From contig NC_079887.1 of NCBI RefSeq assembly GCF_029227915.1, positions 7,004,001-7,068,000 on the forward strand: a stretch of DNA of 64,000 nt, read 5' to 3'. Numbering within the stretch: the stretch's first letter is position 1; every line of letters begins with the position of its first letter. The DNA comes from Hydractinia symbiolongicarpus. Taxonomy: Eukaryota > Cnidaria > Hydrozoa > Anthoathecata > Hydractiniidae. Positions 12,648 through 25,485 of this stretch are shown in pieces. Under the pieces are notes generated by a model that had not been told where the DNA came from, made no database searches, and was given only the letters and a program-made list of their open reading frames with translations. The translations under genes were made by a program, and so were the position numbers.

Positions 12648-12775
12648 CTAGTCGGTAGCCCGTAGATAAATCTACGGGTTCACCCATCCTTTGTATATAG
12701 CATTCCGTGTTTATTTAACACGACCTTTTTCTCGCGCACAAACGGACAGACGGAATACGGTTATTACGAAAGAGA
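12648..12775 (-). mobile_element. Mini-Helitron (family D), 128 bases
   Basis: CTAG at 12648-12651 follows directly on the TC end of the neighbouring copy, making a head-to-tail pair. Hairpin CGTAGATTTATCTACG; the 5' end is most likely TCTCTTTCGTAATAACCG at 12758-12775. Confidence 0.7.
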
Positions 12776-13846
12776 TTTTTTAATGTTGTTATAGCATTTC
12801 CCTATGGCAAAGAAATCGGTTTTGAAAATATTAATTTTGTTCCACCACTTTCTATTATTAAAGTGCTTCAAATCAAATCTGTGAAAAGCCAAACATCTCG
12901 TTTATAAGAATTATGACCCTGACAGGTCGAATTCTTTATTGTGGCGAAACAGATCTGTTAATCATCTTTCTTACTTTCAAATTTTCGCCACAAATAAGTG
13001 ACTCGCCCTAACTAAATATTTGTTTCAATTCATCTAAGCAATGATTTTGAAATCGAATTTTTTGACCTTCGTAACTTTAGAATTACAACACGAAAATTAT
13101 TAGTACTTTTATTCACATAAAAATGTTCATTTTTTCAGTCACATCGGGGGGCTTCGCCTAAGGACACAGAATTTGTAGCCGGTCTGTACTTTTGGTATCG
13201 GGCATTGCATGGAACAACATAATGTTAAAGTTGGTCAGTAATTTGGCTTATCATATGCTTATGCAGTCATTATTTTGACGTCATTTTGATATATATGATA
13301 ACATATTATTGTAAAAAACATGTCTTCTGACGGAAGACATGATTTCTACAATTTTACAAACGCAATATAAACGTTCTTATCAAGTTTTTTTTGAAATTTT
13401 TTAACATTGTTGTTTGGCTGTTTAACTGGTTGTGCTTGCTGCGAAATTTAACGAGCAATTGTTGTGTTTACGACAATAAAGCTTTGCTTGTGGATGAGAC
13501 ATGCTCTAACTTATAAATCTATTCGCTATGACAAATGATACGTCAAATTATAACTATTAGTTCACAACCAAGCCTTTCGGTAATCGCGTCAAAAAATTAC
13601 ACCACTTATAGTTATTTTCTTTACGTGACCAAAGCTACTTTTGCGGTTTATATCAAAGAATTCTTTGGACTAAAATGCCCGCTAACGATAATTTATTGTT
13701 CGCAGAACAACGATAAATTATCAAACTAATAAAGCAAAGTACATTTACATGCAAGTGTGCAGATATAAAAAAAAGCGTTACAAAAGTTTAACATTTAAAA
13801 CATATTTTATTTACAAAAAGTGGATCATTTCTATGTTTATAGTAGA
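12776..13846. other. Intron of gene 1, nothing recognised
   Basis: AT-rich, with an open frame of 64 codons at 13535 that shows no domain. No splice-flanked exon seen. Confidence 0.4.
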
Positions 13847-13970
13847 TTAGCTGGTGGCCGATGGATAAATCCACGGGTTTGTCCGTCTTTTTTTATCGCA
13901 TTTTGTGTGTCTGGTTAAAGCGGTTACTATTTTGAGTGACAGACAGACGTGTACGGTATTATAATGCAGA
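13847..13970 (-). mobile_element. Mini-Helitron (family D), 124 bases, just upstream of the tail exon
   Basis: Hairpin CGTGGATTTATCCATCG on the minus strand. The terminal CTAG has mutated to CTAA (TTAG on the + strand, 13847-13850). The 5' end is TCTGCATTATAATACCG at 13954-13970. It ends only 63 bases before the last exon of gene 1. Confidence 0.7.
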
Positions 13971-14033
13971 TTAGCAATGAAATAATGCACCCCCTTTATG
14001 TCAACCGGTTAACAAGAACATTGTTGCATTTAG

Positions 14034-14239
14034 ATCAACCTGTTCTTGCTACCAGACGACAACACCGCAGAGAATTTGATAACAGCAATAGCTACGATAT
14101 TGTGGTAAGACCACCCATGCCTCAAGATGTACCACCAAACATTTACACTGAATTGACAGAAGTCCAAGAGGATTTTCAAAACTATAAAGATATTGATGCA
14201 TATCAAAAGAAAATCCACATTACTGATAGTCGTCTCTAA
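14034..14239 (+). CDS. Receptor gene 1: last exon, cytoplasmic tail with ITAM-like motif
   Basis: The acceptor is GCATTTAG before 14034, phase 1, and translation stops with TAA at 14237-14239. The 68-residue tail starts basic (LATRRQHRREF). It then has SYDIV, a Pro-rich hinge (RPPMPQDVPPN), YTEL, nine residues, YKDI and DAYQ. YxxL-x9-YxxI fits the broad ITAM consensus (spacing 6-12), the motif that Src-family kinases phosphorylate to recruit tandem-SH2 kinases. The tail of gene 2 keeps the same order and spacing (VPPxxYxELT...DYQEI). Signalling through SH2 proteins is an inference, and single YxxL motifs can also be endocytic signals. Confidence 0.75.
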
Positions 14240-17200
14240 CTCTGTCAATATTTATTCTTTAATAATTCACTGTTTACGGACATTTGATACAGGAGGTATA
14301 AAAAACAAGGAGATTCTCATCTTCTATGGATGTTTAAATTTGGCCGCGGGAAATTACTTTCATCAAAGATGAAAAAAAACATCAAAGAGGGGCATAAGAT
14401 AAGAGTTTTATATGGGTGCTAGGAAAATAATATAGACACAATTCAAAGAAAATATCGATCTAGACAGGTGGCGTAATTTAACGTCGTTTTACTTTTCACT
14501 TTGCACCGTACATCTATAAAGCCGCATTCTAAATACGTACCAAGTTCAAAGAAAAAAACATAAATATTTCAGAAAAAACGGATTTTCTTCCTTGGTCGTT
14601 AAAATAAAAAACGTTTGTACAAATATGACGTCATTTTTAGTTATAATAAGGTCATTAAAATTATTTTTCTTCGAGATAAGATAACATAAGATGAGATATA
14701 TTTCGCTGGTAATGTGAATACAATTAACATGTTACTATAAGTTAAAAAAAAAAGCTTTGGCCGGAGCAGGTAGAATCTTATCATCAAGTCATGTTAATAG
14801 GTGAGCTGTTCAGTTAATGTATTTTGGTAAAACTGAAAAATTACAGATGAAACTAAGAATAAGTTATAAAACATTCGGTTACATTGAAATAATTTCTTTA
14901 AAATTTATCATTTTATATTCAGTGAATAAGTCTACCAAGAATTAAAACCATATCGTCAATAAAGCTTAAGAAATTCCAATTTACTGCTGAATTGGGGAAA
15001 TGGCATATTTTAGGCACATGTGACATTTTTCTGTTCCCCATGACGTCATCAAATTAATTTTTCATCAGGAATGTTTGTATTAGACTTTCTACAAGCATGG
15101 GCAGTTTTATCACCTAAGCATAAATAGCTCCGCACGTATGGCCTGTGGGCAGTATTATTGCATTCCTTGTTTGCAAAGGACTTAGAAAAGCCTTTCTACC
15201 TTCAAATTAAACAAATTTACCTTATTCTCATATTTTCTCCGATGGTTATACACATTAATTTTAGATAAATCATACCTTTCTTTTTCTCAATTCTTTCTTG
15301 TGGTGGGAAATAAACTAAATTCTGGCTAACCGTACAAAAATTGAACAAACGAATCTCTCAGCGAGTTCAAACACTCACAATGGTTCTTGCCAGGGTTTTT
15401 ACAAAACTGTGCAAGCAGGAATCGATCAACTTGAAATTTCGAGAGACGTTTGTTTTAAGATTCATTTGGCCAGAATTACAACGGCGCACATATGCAAGCT
15501 TTTTCAACACATATTTTTTATGTTTTTTTGGTGCTGTTCATGTTTACCTCTACACTAAAAATGATTGGCTGATGAAATTCAGAAGCCACTTAGACCTTAG
15601 TCCTCAGGAAATATGCATATGGAATTTTAAAGTGCAAACAAGCGCAAGTGTGCCGCAGATATGTGCACATCCAGTGAACTGCGCATCACGCATAGCTTTA
15701 AATGATATTAATTTGAATAGAATTTAAATGACTCCTTTGTCAGTTGTATCTCTTCTTCTTTTATGCCTCCATGAACACATGCTCGATAAAAAAAAACTAA
15801 TTGCATATAAAATATATCAAGCCTCATTGCAACTAAAGCTAGGAGAGAAACGCTATTCGAAAAATGGCAAAGGTAAATCTAGCTTTCTCAATATTTCTTT
15901 ATAACATAATCTTTAAAATATGGTAATTTAAAAAAAAATGTATAGTCTTTAATTCTTTCCTCGGCCTACGTGCAATAAATCGGATGAAGAAACTACTTTA
16001 TACATATTTGAATTAAAAATTTTTTAAGTTACTTTGTTGGTGCTTCGTTGCTTTTAAGAGTACTAAGCCATACAGGCTATCTAAGCAAGAAATCAATAGT
16101 CAAATTCTTTTTCTTTTTTTGTCAACCTGTTGTGACATTTTTTGCTTCAATTTACTTAAAATAAGAAGAATTTTCTGATTAATTGGACTTTTCCTTTCCT
16201 GTTAATCTGTGTATTATATTTGTTCTTACTTTTACCTTAAATGTTCGCACAATACATTATTTTGCATGTGAATCATCCAAGCCGTTTTTATAAACGTTAC
16301 GGTCTTGTCAAACTTATAACCTTGATTAAACCTTGATTCTACAGCAATCCTAAATGTTTGTTAGCAATTGGTGTGCTATTTTAACTCGGCAAGTAATTTT
16401 TTCTTGAGACTCGCCCATTCTGTGTTGTTTATAAAAAAGAGTATACGCGCACAATCTTTGATGATGGAGATCCAGGTTTAAAGAGATAAAAACCCTTAGT
16501 ATTCTGCTGTTGCCTCTATTTTCTCTTAGTAATTGTATTATTTTTATAAATTTTTATCAATTACTTTCTTGCACATTTTGTATTTTTAAGTATGTATTCA
16601 TATGGTAATTAAATTTGTTTTCGATTATTTTACAAAAAAATTTGTATTAAGGCAAACCCTGTAGTTTTGTAATTTTAAGCACGTTTTATAACATTTTACA
16701 ATAGAGAATACAAATACACTAACGACCAAAATTATTTTTGATTTATTTTTACAGTCCCAATCTAAAAACTAATCGAGAAACTACAATACATTTTTCCCGA
16801 AGTAGTTTTCTTTGATGTACCGCTGCTATGTCTCAACTTTGTCAAACAAAATGAATGTGATTATTTAAATCTCACCTAAAAACTTCATAAAATGTGAAAT
16901 CCTTAGATTTATACAGCAAAGAAACAACCTGTTAGAACAGTTTTTTTAAATTTTGTACTAATTGACCTCTGCCTAAAACAGAAGCTTATTAGTACAAATC
17001 AAAAGTGAAAAAGACTTTGACAGTTACATTAACATCACCAAAACAGCATTTTCGCATGTCTAATTAAGTCGAAAATTTATACACATACCAGTTCAATGAT
17101 GCAGAATATGACCTTAAAGTCAAAATATCAAAATTCTAAAATTTTAAAAAACATGCAATTCGGGAAACGTGTATTTTAATACTTTTTCTTAATCGTTATT

Positions 17201-18295
17201 TAAAAAAAGGAAACGCATACCCGAATGTGTGTGTTTGTAATTAATGATCAAACTGCTCCATATGTGTAATTCAGCTATTGTTACAGCAACATAATTTTAA
17301 TTTCAAATAAATAGTTATCGAATTAAATAATACAACCAGTTATTCCTCTAAAAACTACACTATATTTACTTAATGTTTTAAATTGTCGAGCTAGCTTCCT
17401 CCCACATGCTAAGACTGATTATCAAACTGTATTTAAACACAATGTATGTTTCATTCGCGGGCAGTGTAATACAGAAATGACAAAGTGAATTGATAGGTAT
17501 ATATCGATGTCTTTAACTCTTTACATGGCGTGTTTGGGTATTACTCTGTTTCAGAACAATATTTTGTCGCGCAGCACTGTTAAGATTATCAATATATTTT
17601 TATTTGTCTTAGATTACATTTACTGATCTATATGAGATTCGTAATTAACGCACGCGCTTAGAAAATAGATTTAAACATTATATTTATTTTATCGTATTAA
17701 TAAATACCAAATCCCACGCAATCGTTACGCTCTCTCCTATATATATACACGTATTTGGAACATGTGAAGGTTTGTTTGTCCAGGACAAATTAAAATTTTT
17801 TGTTTACATCTATCCTAGTGTATCATTTTGCGCGCCCAACACACTTTGTGGTCGCATTTTGTAATCAAATCCCAATTTGTAACCCTCATTTTGTCGCATT
17901 TTGTAATCCTAAACCTATTGCAGTATCGGAATGGCTAATAATTATATTACAGACACATTATTGTCTCTGAAATGTTGTGTTTTTCATTTCCCCAAATTTT
18001 ATTTATTGCATAAATCACGTATTTGTGAAACGAAATGCAAATATACTTTTAATTGATATTAATTTTAAAAGTATGGAAGAAAAACTAAAACCACTACGAT
18101 CATGATTTTTTTTATATTTAAAAAGAAAACACTGTTGTTTTAATAGGAATATTTAGGAATTGTTGTTACACACGATGGTGCGTAACAAAAATTCTGACGT
18201 AGTGTTAGCGATGTTCATATGGTACTTCTTTTCCAAACGTAGCAACACAACGATTCACGAATCTTCATAAACAGAGAACTTTCTCGACAAAACTG
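14240..18295. other. Intergenic sequence downstream of gene 1, nothing firm
   Basis: AT-rich. AATAAA occurs at 14958-14963, about 720 bases past the stop codon of gene 1, and could be its polyadenylation signal. A 128-codon open frame at 15341-15727 shows no family resemblance. CATTTTGT-type words recur at 17820-17910 without a clear period. Confidence 0.35.
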
Positions 18296-18538
18296 TTAAA
18301 GATAATGGTCTCTCCAAAAGTTAGCATCATAAATTTTTAATTTTAATTTAAACTTTTGGATTTGCTTGCAATGTTCGTCGCATAAATTAGATAATCGCAC
18401 GTAATCTTTGTTTACTTCTTTGTTGAATTTTATCGCCAACTCAGCTAAATGTATGTCTTCATCTTTGGCAATCGACTTCTCAATTGTAACTCTAATTGAG
18501 CCAGTCACAAAAAGAAAAGAAATCAGCAACTTAAACAT
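18296..18538 (-). CDS. Possible small secreted protein
   Basis: An 80-codon frame starting MFKLLISFLFVTGSI, which reads like a signal peptide or signal anchor. It is followed by a charged, helix-prone region (AKDEDIHLAELAIKFNKEVN) and two cysteines (CDEHC) four residues apart. A TATA-like CATATAAGG lies about 120 bases upstream on the same strand. No family is recognised. It may be a complete small gene, the first exon of a spliced gene, or a chance frame. No polyadenylation signal is evident immediately downstream. Confidence 0.35.
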   Translation of the reverse strand: MFKLLISFLFVTGSIRVTIEKSIAKDEDIHLAELAIKFNKEVNKDYVRLSNLCDEHCKQIQKFKLKLKIYDANFWRDHYL

Positions 18539-18855
18539 TGTATCATATAAAACTGCAAAAAATTATCTTTACGTGCGGTTGTCGTGCAAATTTACATTTG
18601 TTTTTTCACTGCTGTATCAGAATTAAATTCCCAACATGAATAACTCCTAACTCTCCTTATATGATCGTTTGACAACATTATTATACTGTTAAGAATATTA
18701 TTATGGTAATTGATGTGGTAAATTAAAGGAGATTGAAGCACAATTAATACAGGGTAATAAATTTAAAATACACAGGCTGAATGAAAACGATTTATTAAAC
18801 CAGTATATTTGATATATTTTTAATTGGAATTGCAATTATATTCCCTTATTAGGTA

Positions 18856-19356
18856 CCGTAATTCCTCTTTTTAGCCCCCTCTTTTTATTTAGCCCCCCTT
18901 CTAATAATCCCCTCCTCCAGCGGCTCAAAAAGTTATTTAGCCCCCCCCCCCCCTCCCCTCAAAAAAAATAAAATATAAAAAATAAAATAAAAAGTAAAAG
19001 TAGTCGAAGAAATTCGATATTATTCGTTGATTTAACGTCATAACAAAGATATTCATATGTTGGAGCTTTAATTTTTTCTCCCTAAGTTTCGTTTGCAAAA
19101 TATCTATGGTTCTTTTTTTTTACAACAGGCTGTGTATGTTCCAGGCACTACATCATAGAACTTCTTCTGTTAGATGAAGATGATTATGAAACAGATGAAA
19201 TTAACATTATGTAATAATTTGAAAAATAGATATTGTGTTTAAAATTCTATTATTTATTAAGCCCCCTTTCTTTATTTAGCCCCTCCTTCTATTAAGCCCC
19301 CCGTCTAAAACCTCCAAAATTAAATAAGCCCTCGGGGCTAAAAAGAGGAATTACCG
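18856..19356. mobile_element. MITE with TA target duplication
   Basis: The left end CCGTAATTCCTCTTTTTAGC (18856 on) is matched by the inverted right end CGGTAATTCCTCTTTTTAGC, with continuing GCCCC. TA flanks both sides (18854-18855 and 19357-19358), as in Tc1/mariner-type elements. Subterminal TTTAGCCCCC words recur several times at both ends. No transposase; it would depend on one supplied in trans. Confidence 0.8.
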
Positions 19357-19702
19357 TAAATGAATTGGCAGTAGGGCATTCTTAAAACATGTGAAAATTT
19401 TGACTACATAATGGAAGGGAAGTTATTATTGTTAAAGATATCATACAATTCTACTAACGCAGTATGTAATTTTAGAAATTTTAGCTTAATACTGCAGAAG
19501 GATATTTCCTAAGAACGCATTATTAAGGATAGTATAAACTTGGGAATCCCTGTGTTTATAAACTCTGGCAAATCCATCTACGTTCGTTGGGAATACATTT
19601 AACCATGTAGAGTTGTCCAACAAGCTAAAGAATTCTGGAGGTGAACACGCAGCCACTGTTTTAATACGAGAGTTTACCTAGTGTTAAGACCAGAGGAAAG
19701 CA

Positions 19703-19897
19703 TTGACCGAAAGAGAGAACCTGTTGATCACTTCGAATGGCAACAAGGTGCAAAGCATCAATACGTGGCTTCAATACCCTAAAGCAGGCACTTCGCGGAG
19801 AAGTAAAGGAAGTGTACAAATCGGGTCTAAAATCTTAGAATGTGGAAAGGAGAACTTTGTAACTTCCTTATCACACAATGAAGATATAGTATTGTAA
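19703..19897 (+). pseudogene. Relic of a Polinton capsid-type gene (tentative)
   Basis: The frame contains LLITSNGNKVQSINTWLQ, resembling LRITLNGNEAQSINDYRVL in the capsid pseudogene of the main Polinton (35729-37009). No other part of a jelly-roll protein is readable. A nearby stretch at 19971-20050 (MSKQKPTQDIKKRKKSRVAA) resembles the N terminus of the membrane protein at 32177. Taken with the integrase relic at 20930-21588, this points to an older, heavily decayed Polinton. The capsid match alone is short and could be coincidence. Confidence 0.4.
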
Positions 19898-20929
19898 ATT
19901 TTCGAGCCCGATCTGTATTAGCTAACCTTCTAGAGATCAAATTTTGTATAGCTGTCTATAGAATGAAAGAATGAGTAAGCAAAAACCTACGCAAGACATT
20001 AAGAAGAGAAAGAAAAGTCGCGTTGCAGCTAGTAAAACAAGGAAAACTTGAAGAACCACAGCGGAAGTAGTTTTCTAAGAAACTACGGGGCGTGGTCAGG
20101 TGGGGAACATGCGCACAGGATTAAAGATTATGTGCCTCTATGAGATAGGAGTCTAGCTGTACTCGCAATCAGTTAGGATGTCTCATACCAAACCGCGAGG
20201 TTGCCTGCCAAAACTGTGCAACGCTAAATGCCGCACTTGTGTGATGCGAGTGTATTTAAAGATGTTGACATTGACATTTGTCGCATGCCTCGAACGTAAA
20301 ATAATATAGTAATTGTCTCGTCATGCGAAAAGAACACCTTTGGCAAAGCTTGATAAAAAAGAGGCAGTCCAGATGACAGAAATCTTTGCAGTTGAAATAG
20401 CTACATCAATTGTAAAAAAGGGTTGAATCCGTGTACGTAACGTACCAAAAGATTAAAGCGCGTACATCAAAGTTTTAACGTTTGACAGAAAAATATAGAC
20501 AGGACCAAGATCACACATAAAACACACTAATTAGCTATAAGAAATATCATGGTTAAAGGGAATGGTTTATCAAATGCCTAAAAATCTTTCAATCTAACAG
20601 GCACTCTCATAGCATAAAGAGATCCACTTGTAAGCACCCCGTAGGGAGGGCTTTTTTCTAGCACGGTATGTACAAAATTCCGATTTAAGGAATATGGAGG
20701 TTAAAAAATATACCTTTTTGGTACCATAAGATCTAGAGGCAGGGAGGATGAAAGTAGCTCTATAGGGAAGCATAATAAGCGAAAGCTAGAATTGGTGCCG
20801 TTAGCTGTAGAAATCGTCACGTCCTAAAACGTAATAAGGAGATCCGTTCTGCAGAGTTACCTCGATAACACATAAAGGTCCTACGTAAACATAACGCATC
20901 TCAGTTTACCAAAGATGTCTTGGAAAAAC

Positions 20930-21588
20930 TATGGTTCAGAATGATGAATGTTGCATATAGATACAAAGTATTGGTGTTGCTACAGAGCTAATCCTTCATG
21001 CTATCTCAGGGTATTGAGATAGCATGAAGTCGATAGATAGTTCTAACTTCAGATCGGATGTTACAAAGGCCTTTGAGAGAACAATATGCAGAATTAACGT
21101 TAACCAAGCAAAAGGACTTTTCAAGCGTCAAGATGCGCAAGAGTTCGCCACTGAATACGACAGAGCGACGTGGGTCATATGTTTATTCACTAGTGAAAAT
21201 ACTCTGAACTATTTTAAGTCAGAGATGGTCGACATAAAGCTACCAAAAGCTATAAAAGGACATGAAGTACCACTTACCAATAACGAGGCGTACTCAACGT
21301 CATAGTCCTTACCCAAAATTATTTTTGTCTTTACCAGTTACATCCTTGGGAAGAGAGAAAAAGAGACGAGCAACCGATGCATATTGGAGCAGGAAAACTT
21401 ATAGACTAGAGCATATAACAGAACCCAATAGTCAAGCGCTCTACTAATTCTGTAAGGATATTTTCGAGCGTAGTAGAAGAATTGACGCAGATTCCTGAAG
21501 TTGTAAAGCTATATCCAGAGAATGTTGGAAAATCACCAATTTTTACCCTTAAAACAGTATTCTTTAGAAGAACATAAGAGGAAGGCAT
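20930..21588 (+). pseudogene. Polinton-type integrase relic
   Basis: Collinear but frameshifted similarity to the integrase at 33261-34226. AYRYKVLVLL corresponds to ASRYKVATPL, SNFRSDVTKAFE to LEFKADVTKLLE, LFKRQDAQEF to LFKPQNAQEL, and KRRATDAYWSRKTYRLEHI to KRRATDAFWSKKTYRLHRM. A further C-terminal stretch (VVEELTQIPEVVKLYPEN) is preserved here but not in the other copy. The catalytic region is broken. This belongs to an older Polinton whose inverted repeats I could not find. Confidence 0.65.
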
Positions 21589-23046
21589 TTTTCTTTCCAG
21601 GTGCGAATAGGGTTAATCGGTTGTGTTTAAGACACTCTGAGAGGTTTCGCTGATTTTTAACTTTCAGTAAAAGAATATAAGAAATTAGTAAATGTATTTA
21701 AATGTTAATAGAACAATATAATATCCCTGAAATTTTCTTCCATTTTGTCCCAGTGTTTTAGTTTAGCGTTATAACCAGCATCGTTTTTTTATTCTCGTTA
21801 TATACTCCTACAAAGAGTCCATTCAAGTAAAAGTTAGTTTTCCATCCGCACAAAACTACTACATAGATAGTGCTAACCAATTCTGTTAACAAAGTGGAGT
21901 GTTACAAACTGTGATAATCTACTAATTAGTCTGGGAAAAAAAATAATGCAATACAAAAATTTTCCAAATATAACAGAGAAGAGGGCAAGACAGCAAAAAC
22001 AATGACTAACTAGTGTTGTAAATATCTGCACTTGATCAAGCTTTCAACCGCTCTTTTTTCATTCACACAGTCAAATAAGACAGGAAGAGTTATATAAGAA
22101 TGGACATTTTTTCTTAAATCGAGCACTTTAAACATAGTTAACTTTTATGCTAATAATCAAGTATCATCGAGTTTCGTAATAAAACTTAGTGGATTTTGAG
22201 TGTGTATCCTCTTGATATATGTTTAAGGGGCTGTTCATATGGGAAATATTTCTCCGGTTAGCAGGGAAATATTTCAGCATGATATAATTTTCATTTTCTG
22301 TTCATATGGCATGAGCGAGAAAACTTTTCCTCGGGTGAGAAAATATCTTGTGATAAGTTTCTATTGTTTATTGAGATAAGAATCTATTGTTTATTTTTGA
22401 AAATTATGCCTAATCGACATAAATTTATCTCGCCTACCGAGGAACCTTTTCTTCATATGGGAAATACCCGCTTGCAAATGCATTACTCCCTAATATCAAA
22501 TACCTGATGTCATGCATAATTAGCATAATTAGTGACACTTCTATAACCAAAATCTTAAGAACCGTTCAATACTTTTAAAGAACATTAAAAGACCTTTGGA
22601 GCTGGACGTGGAAGTAAGGAAAGACATATAACAATACATAAAAGAACTAGTCAGAGAACACGGTGTCACAATATTGGCGCACTATAAACATGTTTGCTGC
22701 ATAAGTTTGAGTATATATATCGAACTAATTAGGAAAGAAATAACCAAAAATAATGAAAGGTAATATGTGACTATTAAATATTAAAACAACATATCTCAAC
22801 TTTTTCCTATTGATTACTTATCTCATTTCGGCATTATGGCCTTCGTATTAACGTCGTGGATAAAAAAGAGGTGACATTATTTAATAATCAAAATATCTTT
22901 AACTATTCTTCATATACAAACTCCCAGGACCTCGACATAGCAACTTAGAAATTTAACTGCCGAACTGGATAGCGCAATAAATTGCATGTGTTTTTTGTTT
23001 ATATCTGCGTAGGAAAATCGGTCATCCAACTCGCCGCACAATAGCA
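21589..23046. other. Intergenic, one palindromic repeated word
   Basis: TTCATATGGGAAAT occurs at 22234 and again at 22453, with a further TTCATATGGCATGAG at 22302, around GAGAAAA/CCTCGG words. This may be a small repeat family of unknown type. Nothing else recognised. Confidence 0.35.
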
Positions 23047-23158
23047 TCTGTATACGTCTGTCTGTCAAGCAAAATGGTAACCTCAGTAGCGAGACACACG
23101 GAATGCTATATAAAAAGGACAGGCAAACCCGTGGATTTATCTACGGCCCACTGACTAG
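23047..23158 (+). mobile_element. Mini-Helitron (family D), 112 bases
   Basis: Starts TCTGTATACGTCTGTCTGTC after A, contains AAAATGGTAACC, and ends with hairpin CGTGGATTTATCTACG, then GCCCACTGACTAG followed by T. It is in the opposite orientation to the three copies in gene 1. Confidence 0.75.
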
Positions 23159-25410
23159 TATAAATAATTGACGTTGTACAGTCCATTCACAACAGGTAAT
23201 CCTGTTGCCTGCGCCAGAGTCTTTATTGTCCTGAAGATAGAAGGGCCTGAAAATAAAGATTATCACATGTGATAAAGCTTCTTCGACGATCATCCAATAT
23301 GATCGACATGCGTTTATCTTTACGATTGTTTTGGATACGCAACCTTTAAATCAAAACGTATTTCAAGGCATAACAAGATGCATATTTGCCATATTTGTGT
23401 GTTTGCATCTTTTTTTGAATTGCAAGCCTAATTAAAGTTTTAGCAGCCACATTCTTTTGATAAGTTAAATCATTTAAGCTTCTTAACAATATGTTTGATC
23501 GACAATTTATTTATTGTAGTCTACGGCCAATTAGAACTACGTCCGTGCTAAATTCTTTGGCTTTAGTTCCATTCTAATTCAATGCTGTTTAATTGGATAT
23601 TATATATGAAGGATATAGCTTCTAACAGAACACAAATTGGAAAAGCTTCAGTGAGTATATTTCTTGTTTTGATTTTGCACTTAAACAGTTCGAGGAGCTG
23701 CTTTCTAACGGTAAATATCTTTTAAATACTTGAAGTGGTAGAGGTAAATTGTGGCAAAAAATATTGGCGTAAACAAACATTTAATTAAAAAGTAACTTCT
23801 TTATTAAAAAATATTTTTAAGGTGTGTAAAAATACGCAGTATTTAATGTACAAGTCCAGTATGTTGTCAGCCCATTTAGTGCCACTGACCGCTAATCGGC
23901 TTGTGTGGCGGGCAAGCCAGTTAGAGCAATGCTATACGTAGCCATTAAGGAAATGTAACACAGTTTCAGATAATTTTTGACTATTACGGAAACCTTGTTT
24001 TCCAAATTAGAGGAGGTTGGGTGGCTGTTTCAACTATGACGGAATAACAAAAGGGCTTTTATTTAAACTAAAGTTACCATTAACTTTAGGAGTATTGCGA
24101 AAACGTATTCTTTAAAATTGCGACAAGGTGTTCTGCAAATATGACAGGGTTGTGGCATTGTGCCGCGCTTTAAAATAAAACCGGCTCACTTTGTAATAAA
24201 GGTATATTTGAAGACTTCCCTGGTGAAATTGTTGTGTGCTCAAAATAGCTGTATGCTGCTTTGTTTTGCGCCCAGCAAAGAGTAAATAATATGTGCACAT
24301 TTTCACAACCCAACGACTAGTCTTATATGATAATACCCTAACAGTGTCTGTGACTAGTAAAGTCAAATTTTAATTTACCAAAACGGCTGACAACCTTCCC
24401 CTTCAAGTTTTTTTATAGTTTTAATTGGCTAGATGAAATCAGGCGATAATGTAAAATGATTTCTTTAGCTGGCAATATAAATTTAACAGGACGGATTTCA
24501 AATCGCGGTGAAAAGAAATGCCTTCATATGAATTATTTTACAGTAGAAGCCATTTTTTATTGGTTTAAAACCGAGACTATTGGTAATGATTCTGTTGCTT
24601 AGGCACATTTAGCAAACACATGATTATTTTATTTTATATACCGGTTTTAGTTTTTAAAAAAAAGGATATTTCTGTTTGTGTTATATTAAAAAAAGTGGTG
24701 AAATATTCTCTGAATTCTACCCTGAGAAGTTAGGAGTGATTAGCTTCCATCGACCCTTTCTGTTGTTGTTAACCTATACCTTTAATGTTTAATCGTGTTT
24801 AAGAAAAATAAACAACAAGTGTTTTTCAAAAACAGCAATGAAATTGGCAATTTTTTTATTTGCTTTGTTTCATTTTTCAATGTGTACAAGCAGATTTTTT
24901 TACAGGACTGAATACTGCATTTGAATTACTAGCTAAATAAAACAAAAACATATTTTTGTTCTTCACATCTTAAAAAATGGTATTGCGTTGATGATTTGTA
25001 CTTATAATGACCAAGTTAATTTTAAATTATATGAATCAAGATTTCTAGGTACTGACCTTTAGAGAGTTACACTTCCAATTGTGACAGGAATTTGAAAAGT
25101 TTAAGCAGTTTTTAGGTCAATCCAATGATAATAACAGCGTAAACAACACACCCGTCATTGCATAGCAATAACCTCACGTGCCAAAAGTTGCGCCTAAGAC
25201 ATTTTTAGCTCCGCATGTCCGTTAAGAAAAAAAGAGGTCCTGGGAGTAAGGTTCTGTTTGGCCATCTTATAGAGGATCGTGCATTTGCTTAACACACCTT
25301 TTTTCACTATTCCCTATTAGCGTAAAAATTTTGGTCAGTTTAACTTCATTTTGTTGTTGCAAAATTAACCTAGGTTAATCTAGTTCAACCAAATATTGTA
25401 TAATTGATTT
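23159..25410. other. Intergenic sequence upstream of gene 2
   Basis: Contains a perfect 16-base palindrome (TTATCACATGTGATAA, 23260-23275) and a SINE-body fragment at 23863-23970. Otherwise there are no recognisable features before the gene 2 promoter. Confidence 0.4.
23863..23970 (+). repeat. SINE body fragment
   Basis: TTGTCAGCCCATTTAGTG, ACTGACCGCTAATCGGCTTG and the trailing TAATGTAACAnAGTT-like words match the body of the tRNA-headed repeat at 57668-57870 in the same order. The tRNA-like head is missing here. Confidence 0.6.
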
Positions 25411-25418
25411 TATATATA
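25411..25418 (+). promoter_or_regulatory. TATA box of receptor gene 2
   Basis: TATATATA 68 bases upstream of the first ATG. A start site about 30 bases downstream would leave a short leader. This is inferred from position before the signal-peptide exon. Confidence 0.5.
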
Positions 25419-25485
25419 GACTAAACCAACTGATGCGCAGACAATACAACGAATACACCAACATAACATTGCAATTTGTGGTACG

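Noticed and set aside
15341-15727. 128-codon open frame
   Set aside because: No domain, no promoter or splice context, mixed composition without protein-like pattern. Probably chance.
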